From the NCBI GenBank assembly GCA_963820095.1, contig CAWFZA010000037.1, positions 124,001 to 188,000 on the forward strand: DNA of 64,000 nucleotides, read 5' to 3'. Below, piece by piece: positions 8,656-17,149 of this stretch. The notes below the pieces were generated by a model, which did not search any database, was not told the DNA's origin, and was given only the letters and a program-made list of their open reading frames with translations. Source of the stretch: Roseiarcus sp963820095. Its GTDB lineage: Bacteria > Pseudomonadota > Alphaproteobacteria > Rhizobiales > Beijerinckiaceae. Made by a program: the position numbers and the translations under genes. Numbering within the stretch: the first letter of the stretch is position 1; every line of letters starts with the position of its first letter.

Positions 8656-9408
8656 GTGTCGTCTGAACCTCTCGCGGGCCGCGTGGCTGTCGTAACCGGC
8701 GGGGCGGGAGGGATTGGCGCCGCGATCTGCAAGGCGCTGGCGGAAGCGGGCGCGGCCGTCGCCATCGGGTACAATTCATCGGCTGACAAGGCGGAAGCCA
8801 TGCTGGGCGCGTTGCCCGGCCATGGGCACATCGCCTTGCGCATGCCGGTGACCGACAGCGCAGCGCTCAACGACGCGATCGCGGCGGTCGACAAGCGTCA
8901 TGCCCGGCTCGACCTCCTGGTCAACTCACACGGAACGACGCGCTTCGTGCCGCATGGCGATCTCGATGCGCTCGACGACGCGCTCATCAGCCGCATCCTC
9001 GACGTCAATGTCCGAGGCGTGATCGCAAGCGTCAGGGCGGCTTTGCCGCTCATGCGGCGAAGCGGCGGCGGCGCGATCGTCAATATTTCCTCGATCGCCG
9101 GCGTGACCGCGATGGGCAGCAACATCGCCTATTGCGCCTCGAAGGCGGCGGTCGACAATCTGACCAAGTCGCTGGCGCGGGCGCTCGCCCCCGACATAAG
9201 GGTCGTTTCCGTCTCGCCCGGCCTTGTCGACACCGAGTTCGTCCGTGGGCTCGACCAAAGCTGGCGCGATGAGCAGGCCGGCAGGACGCCGCTGCGCAGG
9301 CTGGCCGACCCCGAGGAGGTCGCTCGCGCGGTGCTCGCGGCGGCGACCACTTTGACCTTCACCACCGGGGCGATCCTGCCGGTGGACGGCGGCAGGCCCC
9401 TGGCCTGA
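8656..9408 (+). CDS. Short-chain dehydrogenase/reductase (SDR)
   Basis: A 250-aa classical SDR with the cofactor motif VVTGGAGGIGAA near residue 10, NSHG at the NNAG position, active-site Ser in IVNISSIAG, and YCASK. All catalytic residues are present. GTG 8656 is chosen because it starts 10 residues before the glycine motif; the longer open frame reads into the previous gene. It is the last gene of the catabolic operon and its 3' end overlaps the convergent TIR gene by about 50 bp. Confidence 0.88.
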   Translation: MSSEPLAGRVAVVTGGAGGIGAAICKALAEAGAAVAIGYNSSADKAEAMLGALPGHGHIALRMPVTDSAALNDAIAAVDKRHARLDLLVNSHGTTRFVPHGDLDALDDALISRILDVNVRGVIASVRAALPLMRRSGGGAIVNISSIAGVTAMGSNIAYCASKAAVDNLTKSLARALAPDIRVVSVSPGLVDTEFVRGLDQSWRDEQAGRTPLRRLADPEEVARAVLAAATTLTFTTGAILPVDGGRPLA

Positions 9409-9913
9409 TCATAGCCAACGCTCGTAGATCGTCCCCCTTGTGCTGTTTGGTTCGCTCTACGGCTTTCACGTGCTCTCTAAGGGCCTCCAAGATCTGTTGG
9501 AAGATCGCTTTTCGTTTGCCAGGGCCACCAAAGTGCTGCTCAATATTGCGACCGTCGCGCGGTAAAAATTGGCGTTGGAGCAGCCAATCGAATTGGTTCC
9601 AGCTGCAGGCGGAAATAATTACGGGGAATATGATCAATCCACTCTCGCGCGACCGCTTCAAAGAGTTGGCGATCTCTGTATTTTGACAATACTCTGAAGC
9701 CAAAAACATTTCGCTCACCAACGCAAGTACTATATCGGCTGCGTCAATCTTCTGCTTAACGACGTCTTCCCAGAGTAAGCCTGCTTGGATTTTCCTGTCA
9801 TCCCAGAAGGAAGCGCCGTCTCGCTGGAGGCCCTTTAGATGCCCAAGCGAAAAATCATCAAGCAAATACTTATCGTCTCGATGGCTATAACTGACAAAAA
9901 TTTCGGTTGCCAT
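9359..9913 (-). CDS. TIR-domain protein
   Basis: A 184-aa protein that is almost entirely a TIR domain. It begins EIFVSYSHRDDKYLLDDF, has GLLWEDVVKQKIDAADIVLALVS in the middle, and the segment SEYCQNTEI, matching the SxxCxxE region whose Glu is the NADase catalytic residue in bacterial TIRs. Base composition is clearly lower in GC than neighbours, suggesting transfer. The last 25 or so residues overlap the end of the convergent SDR and look like chance extension, so a partner domain may have been lost. No Thoeris ThsA, Argonaute, CBASS or other recognisable partner lies nearby. The start ATG is the only sensible one. Confidence 0.75.
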   Translation of the reverse strand: MATEIFVSYSHRDDKYLLDDFSLGHLKGLQRDGASFWDDRKIQAGLLWEDVVKQKIDAADIVLALVSEMFLASEYCQNTEIANSLKRSRESGLIIFPVIISACSWNQFDWLLQRQFLPRDGRNIEQHFGGPGKRKAIFQQILEALREHVKAVERTKQHKGDDLRALAMIRPGACRRPPAGSPRW

Positions 9914-10105
9914 GTGCCGACTCCCAACGTGCCCGCACTGTGGATCAAAACGTTTTGTTTAGTGACTTCCAGAGCGGTGTCAACGCGCGCCCTATCAGTT
10001 GAGTTTCGTACCCTCGGGAAGTCAGGACTGCCGCGGCAGCAACTTTGGATTGGCTGCGTCCGATCGTCGCCAGCGCTGAGATCCTCGAACCGCACTCATT
10101 CCATT

Positions 10106-10176
10106 TTGACAAGACCTAAACTTCGCTTTGCGATAACAGAGCCCGGACTTTTCCCGCTGGCCCCGTCGAAGGGGCC
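10106..10176 (+). promoter_or_regulatory. Possible promoter and hairpin upstream of ccmI
   Basis: TTGACA at 10106-10111 is a perfect -35; the best -10 (CGATAA, 10131-10136) is poor and 19 bases away. A hairpin GGCCCC-gtcgaa-GGGGCC (10159-10176) lies 16 bp before the ccmI start. Position fits the ccm operon leader, but support is weak. The rest of 9914-10105 shows no credible gene. Confidence 0.25.
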
Positions 10177-10192
10177 GCGTCGAGGCTCTTGA

Positions 10193-11290
10193 ATGGTGTG
10201 GTTTGTCCTGGCGGGAATGGCGGCTCTGGCCGTTCTCGCCGCGCTTTTGCCCCTGCTTCGCCCGTCGCCGCCTGCGAAGGCGGATTCCGCGGCGAACGAA
10301 GCGGCGTTCTACAAGGCGCAACTCGAGGAGATCAGGCGCGACGTCGAGCGCGGCCTCCTGCCGCAGGGAGAGGCGGAGAGCGCCCGCGCCGAGGCCGCCC
10401 GCCGCCTGATCGCCGCGTCCGACGCCTCCGAGACGCCCTTGCCGGCCCGGCGCACGCGCCTCGCCGCGGCGGCCCTCATCGCCGTGGGTCTGCCGGCGAT
10501 CGCCTTTCCGCTCTACGCCCGCCTCGGCCAACCCAGGATGCCCGACGAGCCCTTGGCGAGCCGCAAAGCCGCGCCGCAGTCGAATGGCGAGATCGAGGCG
10601 GCGATCGCCGCCGTCGAGGCGCACCTCACCGCCAAGCCCGACGACGGCAAGGGCTGGGCGGTGATCGGCCCGGTTTACATGCGGCTCGAGCGCTATTCCG
10701 ACGCCGCGCACGCCTATGCCGAGGCGCTGCGCCTTCTCGGCGAAGACCCCTTGCGCCGCTCCGCCTACGGCGAGGCCCTCACCGCCGCCGCGGGCGGCGT
10801 GGTCACCGATCAAGCGAGGCAAGCGTTCGACCGGGCGCTTGCCGAGCAGCCCGGCCAGCCGCAGGCGCGCTACTATGTCGCGCTCGCCACCGAGCAGGAC
10901 GGCAAGAAGGCGGACGCCATTCGCGATTACGAGTCGCTCGTCGCCGATTCGCCTCCCGAAGCGCCTTGGGTAAGTTTGGTCAAGGCGCGACTCGCGGCGC
11001 TCAAGGGCGAGCCCCCGCCCGCCACGGACGCCGCCATTCCAGAGGCCCAGCGGCCGATGATCGAGGGCATGGTGTCGAAACTGGCGACGCGGCTCGCCAG
11101 CAATGGCGGCGGCGTCGACGAGTGGTCGCGCCTTATTCGCGCCTATACCGTGCTGCATGAGGCCGGCAAGGCCAAGGCGGCGCTCATGAGCGCCCGCAAG
11201 GCGCTCGCGCCGGACGCCAGCGCGGTCGCGAGCCTCGACGCGCTGGCGCGCGACTTGGGTCTGGACTCGGGCCTCGGAGACGCCAATTGA
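10193..11290 (+). CDS. ccmI: Cytochrome c maturation protein CcmI (CycH)
   Basis: A 365-aa inner-membrane and periplasmic chaperone that presents apocytochrome c to the haem lyase. The N-terminus has a transmembrane segment (WFVLAGMAALAVLAALLPLL), the typical helical stretch AAFYKAQLEEIRRDVERGLL, a second membrane helix near residue 85 (AAAALIAVGLPAIAFPLYA), and a C-terminal TPR region containing HLTAKPDDGKGWAVIGPVYM. This is the standard alphaproteobacterial architecture. It is first in a ccmI-E-F-H operon whose members overlap. ATG 10193 starts directly at the first membrane helix. Confidence 0.95.
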   Translation: MVWFVLAGMAALAVLAALLPLLRPSPPAKADSAANEAAFYKAQLEEIRRDVERGLLPQGEAESARAEAARRLIAASDASETPLPARRTRLAAAALIAVGLPAIAFPLYARLGQPRMPDEPLASRKAAPQSNGEIEAAIAAVEAHLTAKPDDGKGWAVIGPVYMRLERYSDAAHAYAEALRLLGEDPLRRSAYGEALTAAAGGVVTDQARQAFDRALAEQPGQPQARYYVALATEQDGKKADAIRDYESLVADSPPEAPWVSLVKARLAALKGEPPPATDAAIPEAQRPMIEGMVSKLATRLASNGGGVDEWSRLIRAYTVLHEAGKAKAALMSARKALAPDASAVASLDALARDLGLDSGLGDAN

Positions 11291-11739
11291 CCCGCCGCGG
11301 CCGCCGCCTTTCGCTCATCGCCTTGAGCCTCGCCGTCCTCGGCGCAGCGGCTGGCCTCTCGCTTTACGCGCTAAGCGGCAGCATCGTGTTCTTCCTGAGC
11401 CCGTCCGAAGTGGTGCAGAAGGCGGTCGCGCCCGGCGCGCGGCTGCGCATCGGCGGCCTCGTCAAGACCGGCTCGGTCGTCAAGTCCGCCGACCAGAACG
11501 TCGCCTTCGTCCTCACCGACGGCGCGCATGATCTTGCAGTGGCCTACCGGGGCCTCTTGCCGGACCTTTTCCGCGAGGGTCAGGGCGTCGTCGCCGAAGG
11601 CGTGCTCGAGTCGCCCGGCCGGATGCGGGCCGAGACGATCCTCGCCAAGCACGACGAGCGCTATATGCCGCGCGAGGTCGTCGAGGCGCTCAAGAAACAG
11701 GGGCGTTGGCAGGAAGGGGAGGCGGTCGCGCGCCCATGA
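11287..11739 (+). CDS. ccmE: Haem chaperone CcmE (CycJ)
   Basis: A 150-aa membrane-anchored periplasmic haem chaperone. One N-terminal helix is followed by the OB-fold with FFLSPSEVV, RLRIGGLVKTGSV and the haem-binding segment ILAKHDERYMP, whose His covalently binds haem and whose Tyr is conserved. Start is TTG 11287, overlapping the ccmI stop (TTGA), which fits translational coupling; there is no in-frame ATG before the membrane helix. The stop overlaps the ccmF start. Confidence 0.95.
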   Translation: MTRRGRRLSLIALSLAVLGAAAGLSLYALSGSIVFFLSPSEVVQKAVAPGARLRIGGLVKTGSVVKSADQNVAFVLTDGAHDLAVAYRGLLPDLFREGQGVVAEGVLESPGRMRAETILAKHDERYMPREVVEALKKQGRWQEGEAVARP

Positions 11740-13721
11740 TCGTCGAGATCGGCCATTTCGCCCTTGTCCTCGCGCTCGCCGCCGCGGTCATTCAGAGCAT
11801 CGCGCCATTCTGGGGCGCACGCATCGGCGACATCGGCCTCATGACTGTCGGGCGCAATGCGGCCCTCCTCCAGCTCGCGCTGATCGCGGTCGCCTTCGCC
11901 GCGCTCGTCAACGCGCACCTCACGTCGGACTTCTCCGTCCTCAATGTCGCCGAGAATTCGAACGTGGCGATGCCCGCGATCTACAAGATCTCCGGCGTCT
12001 GGGGAAACCACGAAGGCTCGATGCTGCTGTGGGTTCTCATCCTGGCGATCTTCGGCGCGCTCGTCGCCTTGTTCGGCCGGGCGCTGCCGGTTAAGCTTCG
12101 CGCCGACGCGCTCGCCGTTCAGGGCCTGATCAGCCTCGCCTTCCTCGCCTTCATTCTCTTGACCTCGAACCCGTTCGAGCGGCTCGCGCCCGCGCCGTTC
12201 GAGGGGCGCGACCTCAATCCGATTCTGCAGGATCCCGGCCTCGCGATTCATCCCCCGATGCTCTATCTCGGCTATGTCGGCTTCTCGATCGTCTATTCGT
12301 TCGCCGCCGCGGCCTTGATCGAGGGCCGGATCGACGCGGCCTGGGCGCGCTTCGTCCGTCCGTTCACCCTCGTCGCCTGGGGCTTCTTGACCCTCGGCAT
12401 CGCGGCGGGCTCGTTCTGGGCCTATTACACCCTCGGCTGGGGCGGCTTCTGGTTCTGGGATCCGGTCGAGAACGCCTCCCTCATGCCATGGCTCGCGGGC
12501 ACCGCCTTTCTCCATTCGGTCGCGGTGATGGAGAAGCGCGACGCGCTGAAAGTCTGGACGATCTTTCTCGCCATCCTCGCCTTCTCCTTTTCGCTGCTCG
12601 GCACCTTTCTCGTGCGCTCGGGGGTGCTCACCTCCGTGCACGCCTTCGCCAACGATCCGCGGCGCGGCGTCTTCATCCTGGCGATCCTGGCCATGTTCAT
12701 TTGCGGCTCGTTCGCCCTCTTCGCCTGGCGCGCCCCGATGCTCAAGCAGGGCGGATTGTTCGCGCCGGTGTCGCGCGAGGGCGCGCTCGTCGTCAACAAT
12801 CTGCTTCTGACGACCGCCTGCGCGACCGTGCTGTTCGGCACCCTCTATCCGCTCGCGCTCGAGCAATTGACCGGCGAGAAGATCACCGTCGGCGCGCCCT
12901 TCTTCAATCTCACCTGCGGGACGCTCCTGCTCATCGCCTGCCTTGTCGCGCCGTTCGGCTTCTCGCTGGCGTGGAAGCGCGGCGATCTCTTGGGCGTTGT
13001 CCAGCGTCTGACCTTCGCCATCCTCGTCGGGGCCGTGACGGCGATCGTTGGCGCCGCTTGGCTCAGGGGCGCGCCGATCTTTGCGCCCCTCGCCATGGGG
13101 CTTGCGATCTTCGTCATCCTGGGCACGCTGATCGAAGTCGGCATGCGCGTTTGGCGGCCGGGGCTTGGCCCGAGCGCGGCGTTGAGGCGCGCCTTCGGCC
13201 TGCCCTTGTCGTTCTTCGGGGCTGCGCTCGCGCATCTGGGCCTCGGCGTGACGCTGCTCGGCTTGTCGGGCCTCGGCTTCGGCGCCGAGACGATTGCGAC
13301 GCTGCACAAGGGCGTCCCGGCGCAAGTTGGTCCCTACTCCGTCACGCTCGATTCGGTCGGCGAGCGCGTTGGGCCGAACTACAAGGAAACGGTCGCGTCC
13401 GTGACCTTGCGCGCCGGCGACCGCGTCGTCGCCGAGATTGCGCCGGCGCGCCGCCAGTTCGCCTCGCGCGAGATGACCACGACCCAGGCGGGCTTGAAGA
13501 CGCTCGATTTCGGCCAGGTCTATGTCTCGATCGGCGACCCTGCGGGAGACGGCGGCGTGCCTGCGCGCCTTTACTGGAAGCCGCTGGTCACGCTGATCTG
13601 GCTCGGCGCCGCCGCCATGGCGTTCGGCGGGGCGCTGTCGCTCGCCGACCGGCGGCTTCGCTTCGGCGCCGCTGTGAGGGCGAAGGCGAATGCGCAGCCC
13701 CTCGCGCAGCCGGCGCAGTGA
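11736..13721 (+). CDS. ccmF: Cytochrome c haem lyase subunit CcmF (CycK)
   Basis: A 661-aa polytopic membrane protein that ligates haem to apocytochrome c in the periplasm. The WWD haem-handling motif WGGFWFWDPVENASLMPW lies near residue 235, and there are about 15 membrane spans with a periplasmic domain near the C-terminus (VGPNYKETVASV). ATG 11736 overlaps the ccmE stop (ATGA); the open frame extends 30 bp further upstream without a better start. Length and motif fit full-length CcmF. Confidence 0.96.
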   Translation: MIVEIGHFALVLALAAAVIQSIAPFWGARIGDIGLMTVGRNAALLQLALIAVAFAALVNAHLTSDFSVLNVAENSNVAMPAIYKISGVWGNHEGSMLLWVLILAIFGALVALFGRALPVKLRADALAVQGLISLAFLAFILLTSNPFERLAPAPFEGRDLNPILQDPGLAIHPPMLYLGYVGFSIVYSFAAAALIEGRIDAAWARFVRPFTLVAWGFLTLGIAAGSFWAYYTLGWGGFWFWDPVENASLMPWLAGTAFLHSVAVMEKRDALKVWTIFLAILAFSFSLLGTFLVRSGVLTSVHAFANDPRRGVFILAILAMFICGSFALFAWRAPMLKQGGLFAPVSREGALVVNNLLLTTACATVLFGTLYPLALEQLTGEKITVGAPFFNLTCGTLLLIACLVAPFGFSLAWKRGDLLGVVQRLTFAILVGAVTAIVGAAWLRGAPIFAPLAMGLAIFVILGTLIEVGMRVWRPGLGPSAALRRAFGLPLSFFGAALAHLGLGVTLLGLSGLGFGAETIATLHKGVPAQVGPYSVTLDSVGERVGPNYKETVASVTLRAGDRVVAEIAPARRQFASREMTTTQAGLKTLDFGQVYVSIGDPAGDGGVPARLYWKPLVTLIWLGAAAMAFGGALSLADRRLRFGAAVRAKANAQPLAQPAQ

Positions 13722-13742
13722 TCATGCGCTGGCTCCGCAACC

Positions 13743-13957
13743 CCTTCTCCCTCGGGGAGAAGGTGGCCGACGCAGTCGGCCGGATGAGGGAGTGGTGGCG
13801 CAGCCATGGGCGCGTTTCGCGCGCGAACCCTCACCCCTGCCCCTCTCCCGTAGGAGAGGGGAATCGCGCTTCCTTCCGCGACGACTGGACTGTCCCCTTC
13901 GGCAAGCTCAGGGCAGGCTTTCGAGACGCGTCGCCTTCGGCGTCGCTCCTCGGGATG
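13743..13957. repeat. Cluster of palindromic repeats inserted between ccmF and ccmH
   Basis: Several perfect inverted repeats stand side by side: CCTTCTCC-ctcgg-GGAGAAGG (13743-13763), GGCCGAC-gca-GTCGGCC (13765-13781) and CCCCTCTCC-cgta-GGAGAGGGG (13840-13861). They are followed by a segment from about 13898 (CTTCGGCAAGCTCAGGGCAG onward) of a type often dispersed in alphaproteobacterial genomes. They look like REP or BIME-style elements. They occupy the place where ccmH would normally begin directly after ccmF. Confidence 0.7.
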
Positions 13958-14425
13958 AGGTCGTGGAGGCAAAGGCTCGCAGGCTTGGGAATCGGACTCA
14001 TCCTGCTTGCCGGCCCTGCCCTCGCCGTGCAGCCCGACGAAATGATGAAGGACCCGGCGCTCGAAGCGCGCGCCCGCGCGCTGTCGGAAGAGTTGCGCTG
14101 CATGGTCTGCCAGAACGAGTTGATCGACGATTCCGAGGCGCCGCTGGCGCGCGACATCCGCCTTCTCATTCGCGAGCGGATCGGCAAGGGCGAGAGCAAC
14201 GACGCGGTGCGCGCCTATCTCGTCTCGCGCTACGGCGATTTCATTCTCCTGAAACCGCCGTTCAAGCCGGAGACGATGCTCTTGTGGCTGAGCCCGGTGA
14301 TCGTTCTCGGCCTTGGCCTCGGCGCCGCGCTCTTCGCTCACCGCCGCGCGCCCAGCGCAACCCCGGGTTTGAGTCCGGAAGAGGAAGCGCGGCTCGCCGC
14401 GCTGACCGCAGAGGACAACCGCTAG
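13955..14425 (+). CDS. ccmH: Cytochrome c maturation protein CcmH (CycL)
   Basis: A 156-aa periplasmic thiol-disulfide protein that reduces the CxxCH cysteines of apocytochrome c. From ATG 13955 it has a signal peptide (LAGLGIGLILLAGPALA), then the redox motif LRCMVCQNELIDDSEAPLAR, the YGDFILLKPPF segment, a membrane anchor and a short tail. The frame stays open back to ATG 13724, three bases after the ccmF stop, where the ancestral coupled start probably lay. The 77 residues between are translated palindromic repeat and would bury the signal peptide. Which start is used is uncertain. Confidence 0.9.
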   Translation: MRSWRQRLAGLGIGLILLAGPALAVQPDEMMKDPALEARARALSEELRCMVCQNELIDDSEAPLARDIRLLIRERIGKGESNDAVRAYLVSRYGDFILLKPPFKPETMLLWLSPVIVLGLGLGAALFAHRRAPSATPGLSPEEEARLAALTAEDNR

Positions 14426-14490
14426 ACGAGCGTCCTCGCGCAGGCGCGAGCTTCGCGTTAGCCTGGGTTTCATGGTTGGAAAGGTCAGGC

Positions 14491-14919
14491 ATGCGACCGG
14501 CCGGCGCGGTCTTTCTGTTGGCGCTCGTCGGCGCGCTGTGTTGCGCCGGCGCCGCGCCCGCGCGCGCCGGTTCCTGCGACAAGGAGGTCGCCGCGCAAAT
14601 CCGCTTTCCCGCCCATCAGGCCTGCTGGACCTATCGCGGCCCGGCGACTGTGTTCGTCGGCAAATTCGCGAGCGGGCAGAGCATCTCGGCGCACATGACC
14701 GGCGAGGCGACCGACTACGATCCGCGCAGCGGCAGCGCCGCCGCCGTTGCGCGGCCGCGCGATCCGAATGTCGAGGGGCCTGGCGGTTACTTTTATGGGG
14801 TTCCGGACGCGCCAGGCGTTCTCACCTTCGTCGTTCCCGCGACCGGAACCTATCGCCTCAGCTTCTCGCCTTGCGCGATGTGGGGCGCGCCTGGCGTGGT
14901 GAAGATCTGCGCGCGGTGA
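14491..14919 (+). CDS. Secreted protein of unknown function
   Basis: A 142-aa protein with a clear Sec signal peptide (MRPAGAVFLLALVGALCCAG, cleavage near APARA-GS). The mature part is about 115 aa, with three Cys, a WTYRGPATVFVG segment, a beta-rich pattern and the ending GTYRLSFSPCAMWGAPGVV. I recognise no family. It lies 65 bp after ccmH; a GC hairpin (14435-14450, CTCGCGC-ag-GCGCGAG) between them may end the ccm transcript. Confidence 0.6.
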   Translation: MRPAGAVFLLALVGALCCAGAAPARAGSCDKEVAAQIRFPAHQACWTYRGPATVFVGKFASGQSISAHMTGEATDYDPRSGSAAAVARPRDPNVEGPGGYFYGVPDAPGVLTFVVPATGTYRLSFSPCAMWGAPGVVKICAR

Positions 14920-14939
14920 GGCGCCACCCACTCCCGCTG

Positions 14940-15013
14940 TGTCATGCCCGCGAAAGCCGGCATCCAGAAAGGCATAGCCGCGGCTCTGGATCCCCGCTTA
15001 CGCGGGGATGACA
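14940..15013. repeat. Palindromic intergenic repeat element
   Basis: A 74-bp imperfect inverted repeat. TGTCATGCCCGCGAAAGCCG at the left end is matched by the right end, which finishes GCGGGGATGACA, with CCAG and CTGG inside. It contains no gene. This GTCAT...ATGAC element type is common between genes in alphaproteobacteria. It lies between two genes that converge on it and may act as a bidirectional terminator. Confidence 0.65.
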
Positions 15014-15036
15014 AGACGCCCCGTTAGAAGCGTTGC

Positions 15037-15444
15037 TCACGCATGCATCCGCGCGCCTTTGGTGATCTTGTCGACGATCTTCTTGTCCTCGCGCAAAGCG
15101 AGGCCGACGACGTTCATCGCGTCCGGCGCATATTGCTTGACGGTCGCGCGGTTGGCTGCGTCGTGGCCGGTTGAGAACATGTCCTCGATATAGAGCGAGA
15201 AGCGCGTGCGGCGCTCCATGGCGCGCCCATAGATCGTCTTCAGCGTCTCGCGGTCGGCGCTGAGAACGATCGTCGGCTGGATCAGAAGCGGATTGTAAAG
15301 GTTGCCGGCGGCGTCCTCGTAAGGCTCGCCGAGAACGCCAGGATTCGCGCCGACCACGCCGCTCGTCAGAAAGGCCACAACGTTAAGCTTCTGCCATGTG
15401 GCGAGATCTTCGCGCACGACAATCGAGATTTTCGTGTCGAACAT
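15037..15444 (-). CDS. DUF2000 family protein
   Basis: A 135-aa soluble protein beginning MFDTKISIVVREDLATWQKL, with GEPYEDAAGNLYNPLLIQP and LYIEDMFSTGHDAANRATV. These match the DUF2000 family, whose fold resembles bacterial peptidyl-tRNA hydrolase 2; the function is not known. ATG 15444 has GGAG six bases upstream; a GTG at 15465 overlapping the channel stop is the alternative. It is transcribed with, and just after, the CLC channel gene. Confidence 0.8.
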   Translation of the reverse strand: MFDTKISIVVREDLATWQKLNVVAFLTSGVVGANPGVLGEPYEDAAGNLYNPLLIQPTIVLSADRETLKTIYGRAMERRTRFSLYIEDMFSTGHDAANRATVKQYAPDAMNVVGLALREDKKIVDKITKGARMHA

Positions 15445-15461
15445 GGGCTCGCTCCTATCCT

Positions 15462-16836
15462 TCACTCGCCGCGCGCGAGCCGCGCTGTTGCACGGGCGAC
15501 CGTCCGCTCGCGCAACGAATCGTAGATCGGCGGATCCTTGAGCAGAGTTGGCGTCAGCATGGCCATCGCGCAGGCGCCCAGCATCGGCAAGAGCATGGTG
15601 ACGTCCGCGGTCATCTCGGTCGCAAGCACGATGCCGGTCAGCGGCGCGCGCACGATTCCGGTGAACAGAGCGGCCATTCCCACCACGGCGAAGCCTTCCG
15701 GTTGAACTGGCAGATCAGGAAAGGCGAGCTTGGCACGCCAATCCGAAGAACAATCCGAATTGCGCGCCGAGCACCAGCAGCGGAGCAAACAGGCCGCCGG
15801 GCGTTCCGGCGGAATAGGACAAGGCGCCAAGCGCGAGCCTTATGAGAAAAACGAGCGGAAGCAGGCCAAGCGTTCCCGCGCCCAGCAGCGTCCGCTGGGT
15901 GATCGGATCGCCTCCGCCAATGAGATCGGGAAGGAACCAGGCGATCGCCCCGACCAGGGCGCCGACGAGCGCCGCCCGCGCTTCGACCGGCCAGTGGTCG
16001 AGGCCGTCGAACGTCGCCATCGTCCGCAGAAGCACCCGATTGTAGAGAACCGCCATGACGCCGGCGAACGCCCCGAGAACGAAGAAGAGCGGCCGTATCG
16101 GCAAGGTCGGCGCGACCAGCGTTCCCAAATGGAAGTCCGGGGCGTCGCCCAGAATCGCCCGGGAGACGGAGATTGCGCTCGCCGACGCGCTGAGAGCCGC
16201 GATCGCGATGCGCAATTCGAACCGCCGCACCAATTCCTCGAGCACGAAGATGGCGCCGGCGATCGGCGCGTTGAACGCGGTGGCGAGGCCGGCCCCGGCG
16301 CCGGCCGCGAGCAACACCCGGCAATCGGGCCAGTTGCGGCGAAAGATCTTGCCGACGAGATCGCCCAGGTTCGCGGCCATGTGCACGCTCGGCCCCTCGC
16401 GGCCAAGCGCAAGTCCGGCGCCGATCGCCAGCGCGCCGCCGATGAACTTCACCGGAATGATGCGAAACCGCGCCTGCGGCAACTGCCCGTTGAGGACAGC
16501 TTCGACATGCGGGATGCCGCTTCCGACCGCCTGCGGCGAGATGCGGCGGACGAGCGAAGCTGCAACTCCGGCCGCCGCCGCGCAGCCGAGGATGACCAGC
16601 CAGAGGCCCTCGGGCCCTTGCGCCTGCGCAAGGACGATGAGCGTATCGCGCGCTCGATCCGCCTCATCGAGCACGAGGATGAAGAGGGCGACGCCGGCGC
16701 CGGAAATCGCGCCGACGATGAGCGCCAGCGCGGTCAGGAGCGAGAGGCTCCCGCCCTCCTCTTCCGGTTCGCCCGCGCCTGTCGATTCCGCAATCATTCG
16801 CAGCGCCCGTTTCGACCGCCAGGCGGTGAAAGTCAA
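15462..16836 (-). pseudogene. CLC-family chloride channel/transporter, frameshifted
   Basis: A typical CLC protein of about 450 aa whose frame breaks near 15730. The 5' part carries all canonical selectivity-filter motifs: AVGSGIPHVEAV, ALGREGPSVHM (with the gating Glu) and GTPGGLFAPLLV. The 3' part in another frame has FAVVGMAALFTGIVRAPLTG, whose Tyr-region and helix R equivalents complete the fold. Both halves are well conserved, so a sequencing indel is likely. There is no CBS domain. The likely start is 16836 or ATG 16797. It moves Cl- (or exchanges Cl-/H+) across the inner membrane. Confidence 0.82.
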
Positions 16837-17113
16837 AGCTGGGTTGAAACCGCCAGCCCGCGCTCTTGCGGCTTGGGGCGTGGTCCCGTCGCCCGGAGCC
16901 GGAGGTTATCCGCAACCCGAGGATTCGGTCCATGTCCCGGATCGAATCTCGAGCGCGATTCGCGCTTGTGGCGTCAGCTTTTGGACGGCGGCGAAGGGAG
17001 CCGCATCATGGCCGCCCCGCATCACAGTCCGAGGGGCGGCCATGTCGGCAAAGGTCAGTTTGTCGGGCCAAATCAAGCGATCCAATGGAGACGATAAGAG
17101 CGAGCGCGAGAAT
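16837..17113. other. Non-coding stretch upstream of the CLC gene
   Basis: No credible gene on either strand; this is presumably the CLC promoter region (minus strand) and the approach to the forward promoter at 17114. The whole gene-free interval runs to 17401 and its right half is the repeat described below. Confidence 0.5.
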
Positions 17114-17143
17114 TTGACAAATCAGAAATTAGCGAGCTATAAT
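17114..17143 (+). promoter_or_regulatory. Perfect sigma-70 type promoter facing the dispersed repeat
   Basis: TTGACA at 17114-17119 and TATAAT at 17138-17143 with an 18-bp spacer: both hexamers are perfect, which is rare in GC-rich alphaproteobacterial DNA. Transcription would start near 17150 on the plus strand. No protein gene follows; only a 15-codon open frame at 17150-17197 precedes the structured repeat at 17200. The natural product is a small RNA reading the repeat. Confidence 0.6.
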
Positions 17144-17149
17144 GTTCTT

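Noticed and set aside
9835..10095. A minus-strand gene of 86 codons upstream of the TIR gene
   Set aside because: It overlaps the TIR start in another frame and has no domain or ribosome-binding site.
11661..13325. A 554-codon open frame antisense to ccmF
   Set aside because: Highly charged Arg/Glu/Gly translation is the normal shadow of a GC-rich hydrophobic gene on the other strand; ccmF has clear motifs.
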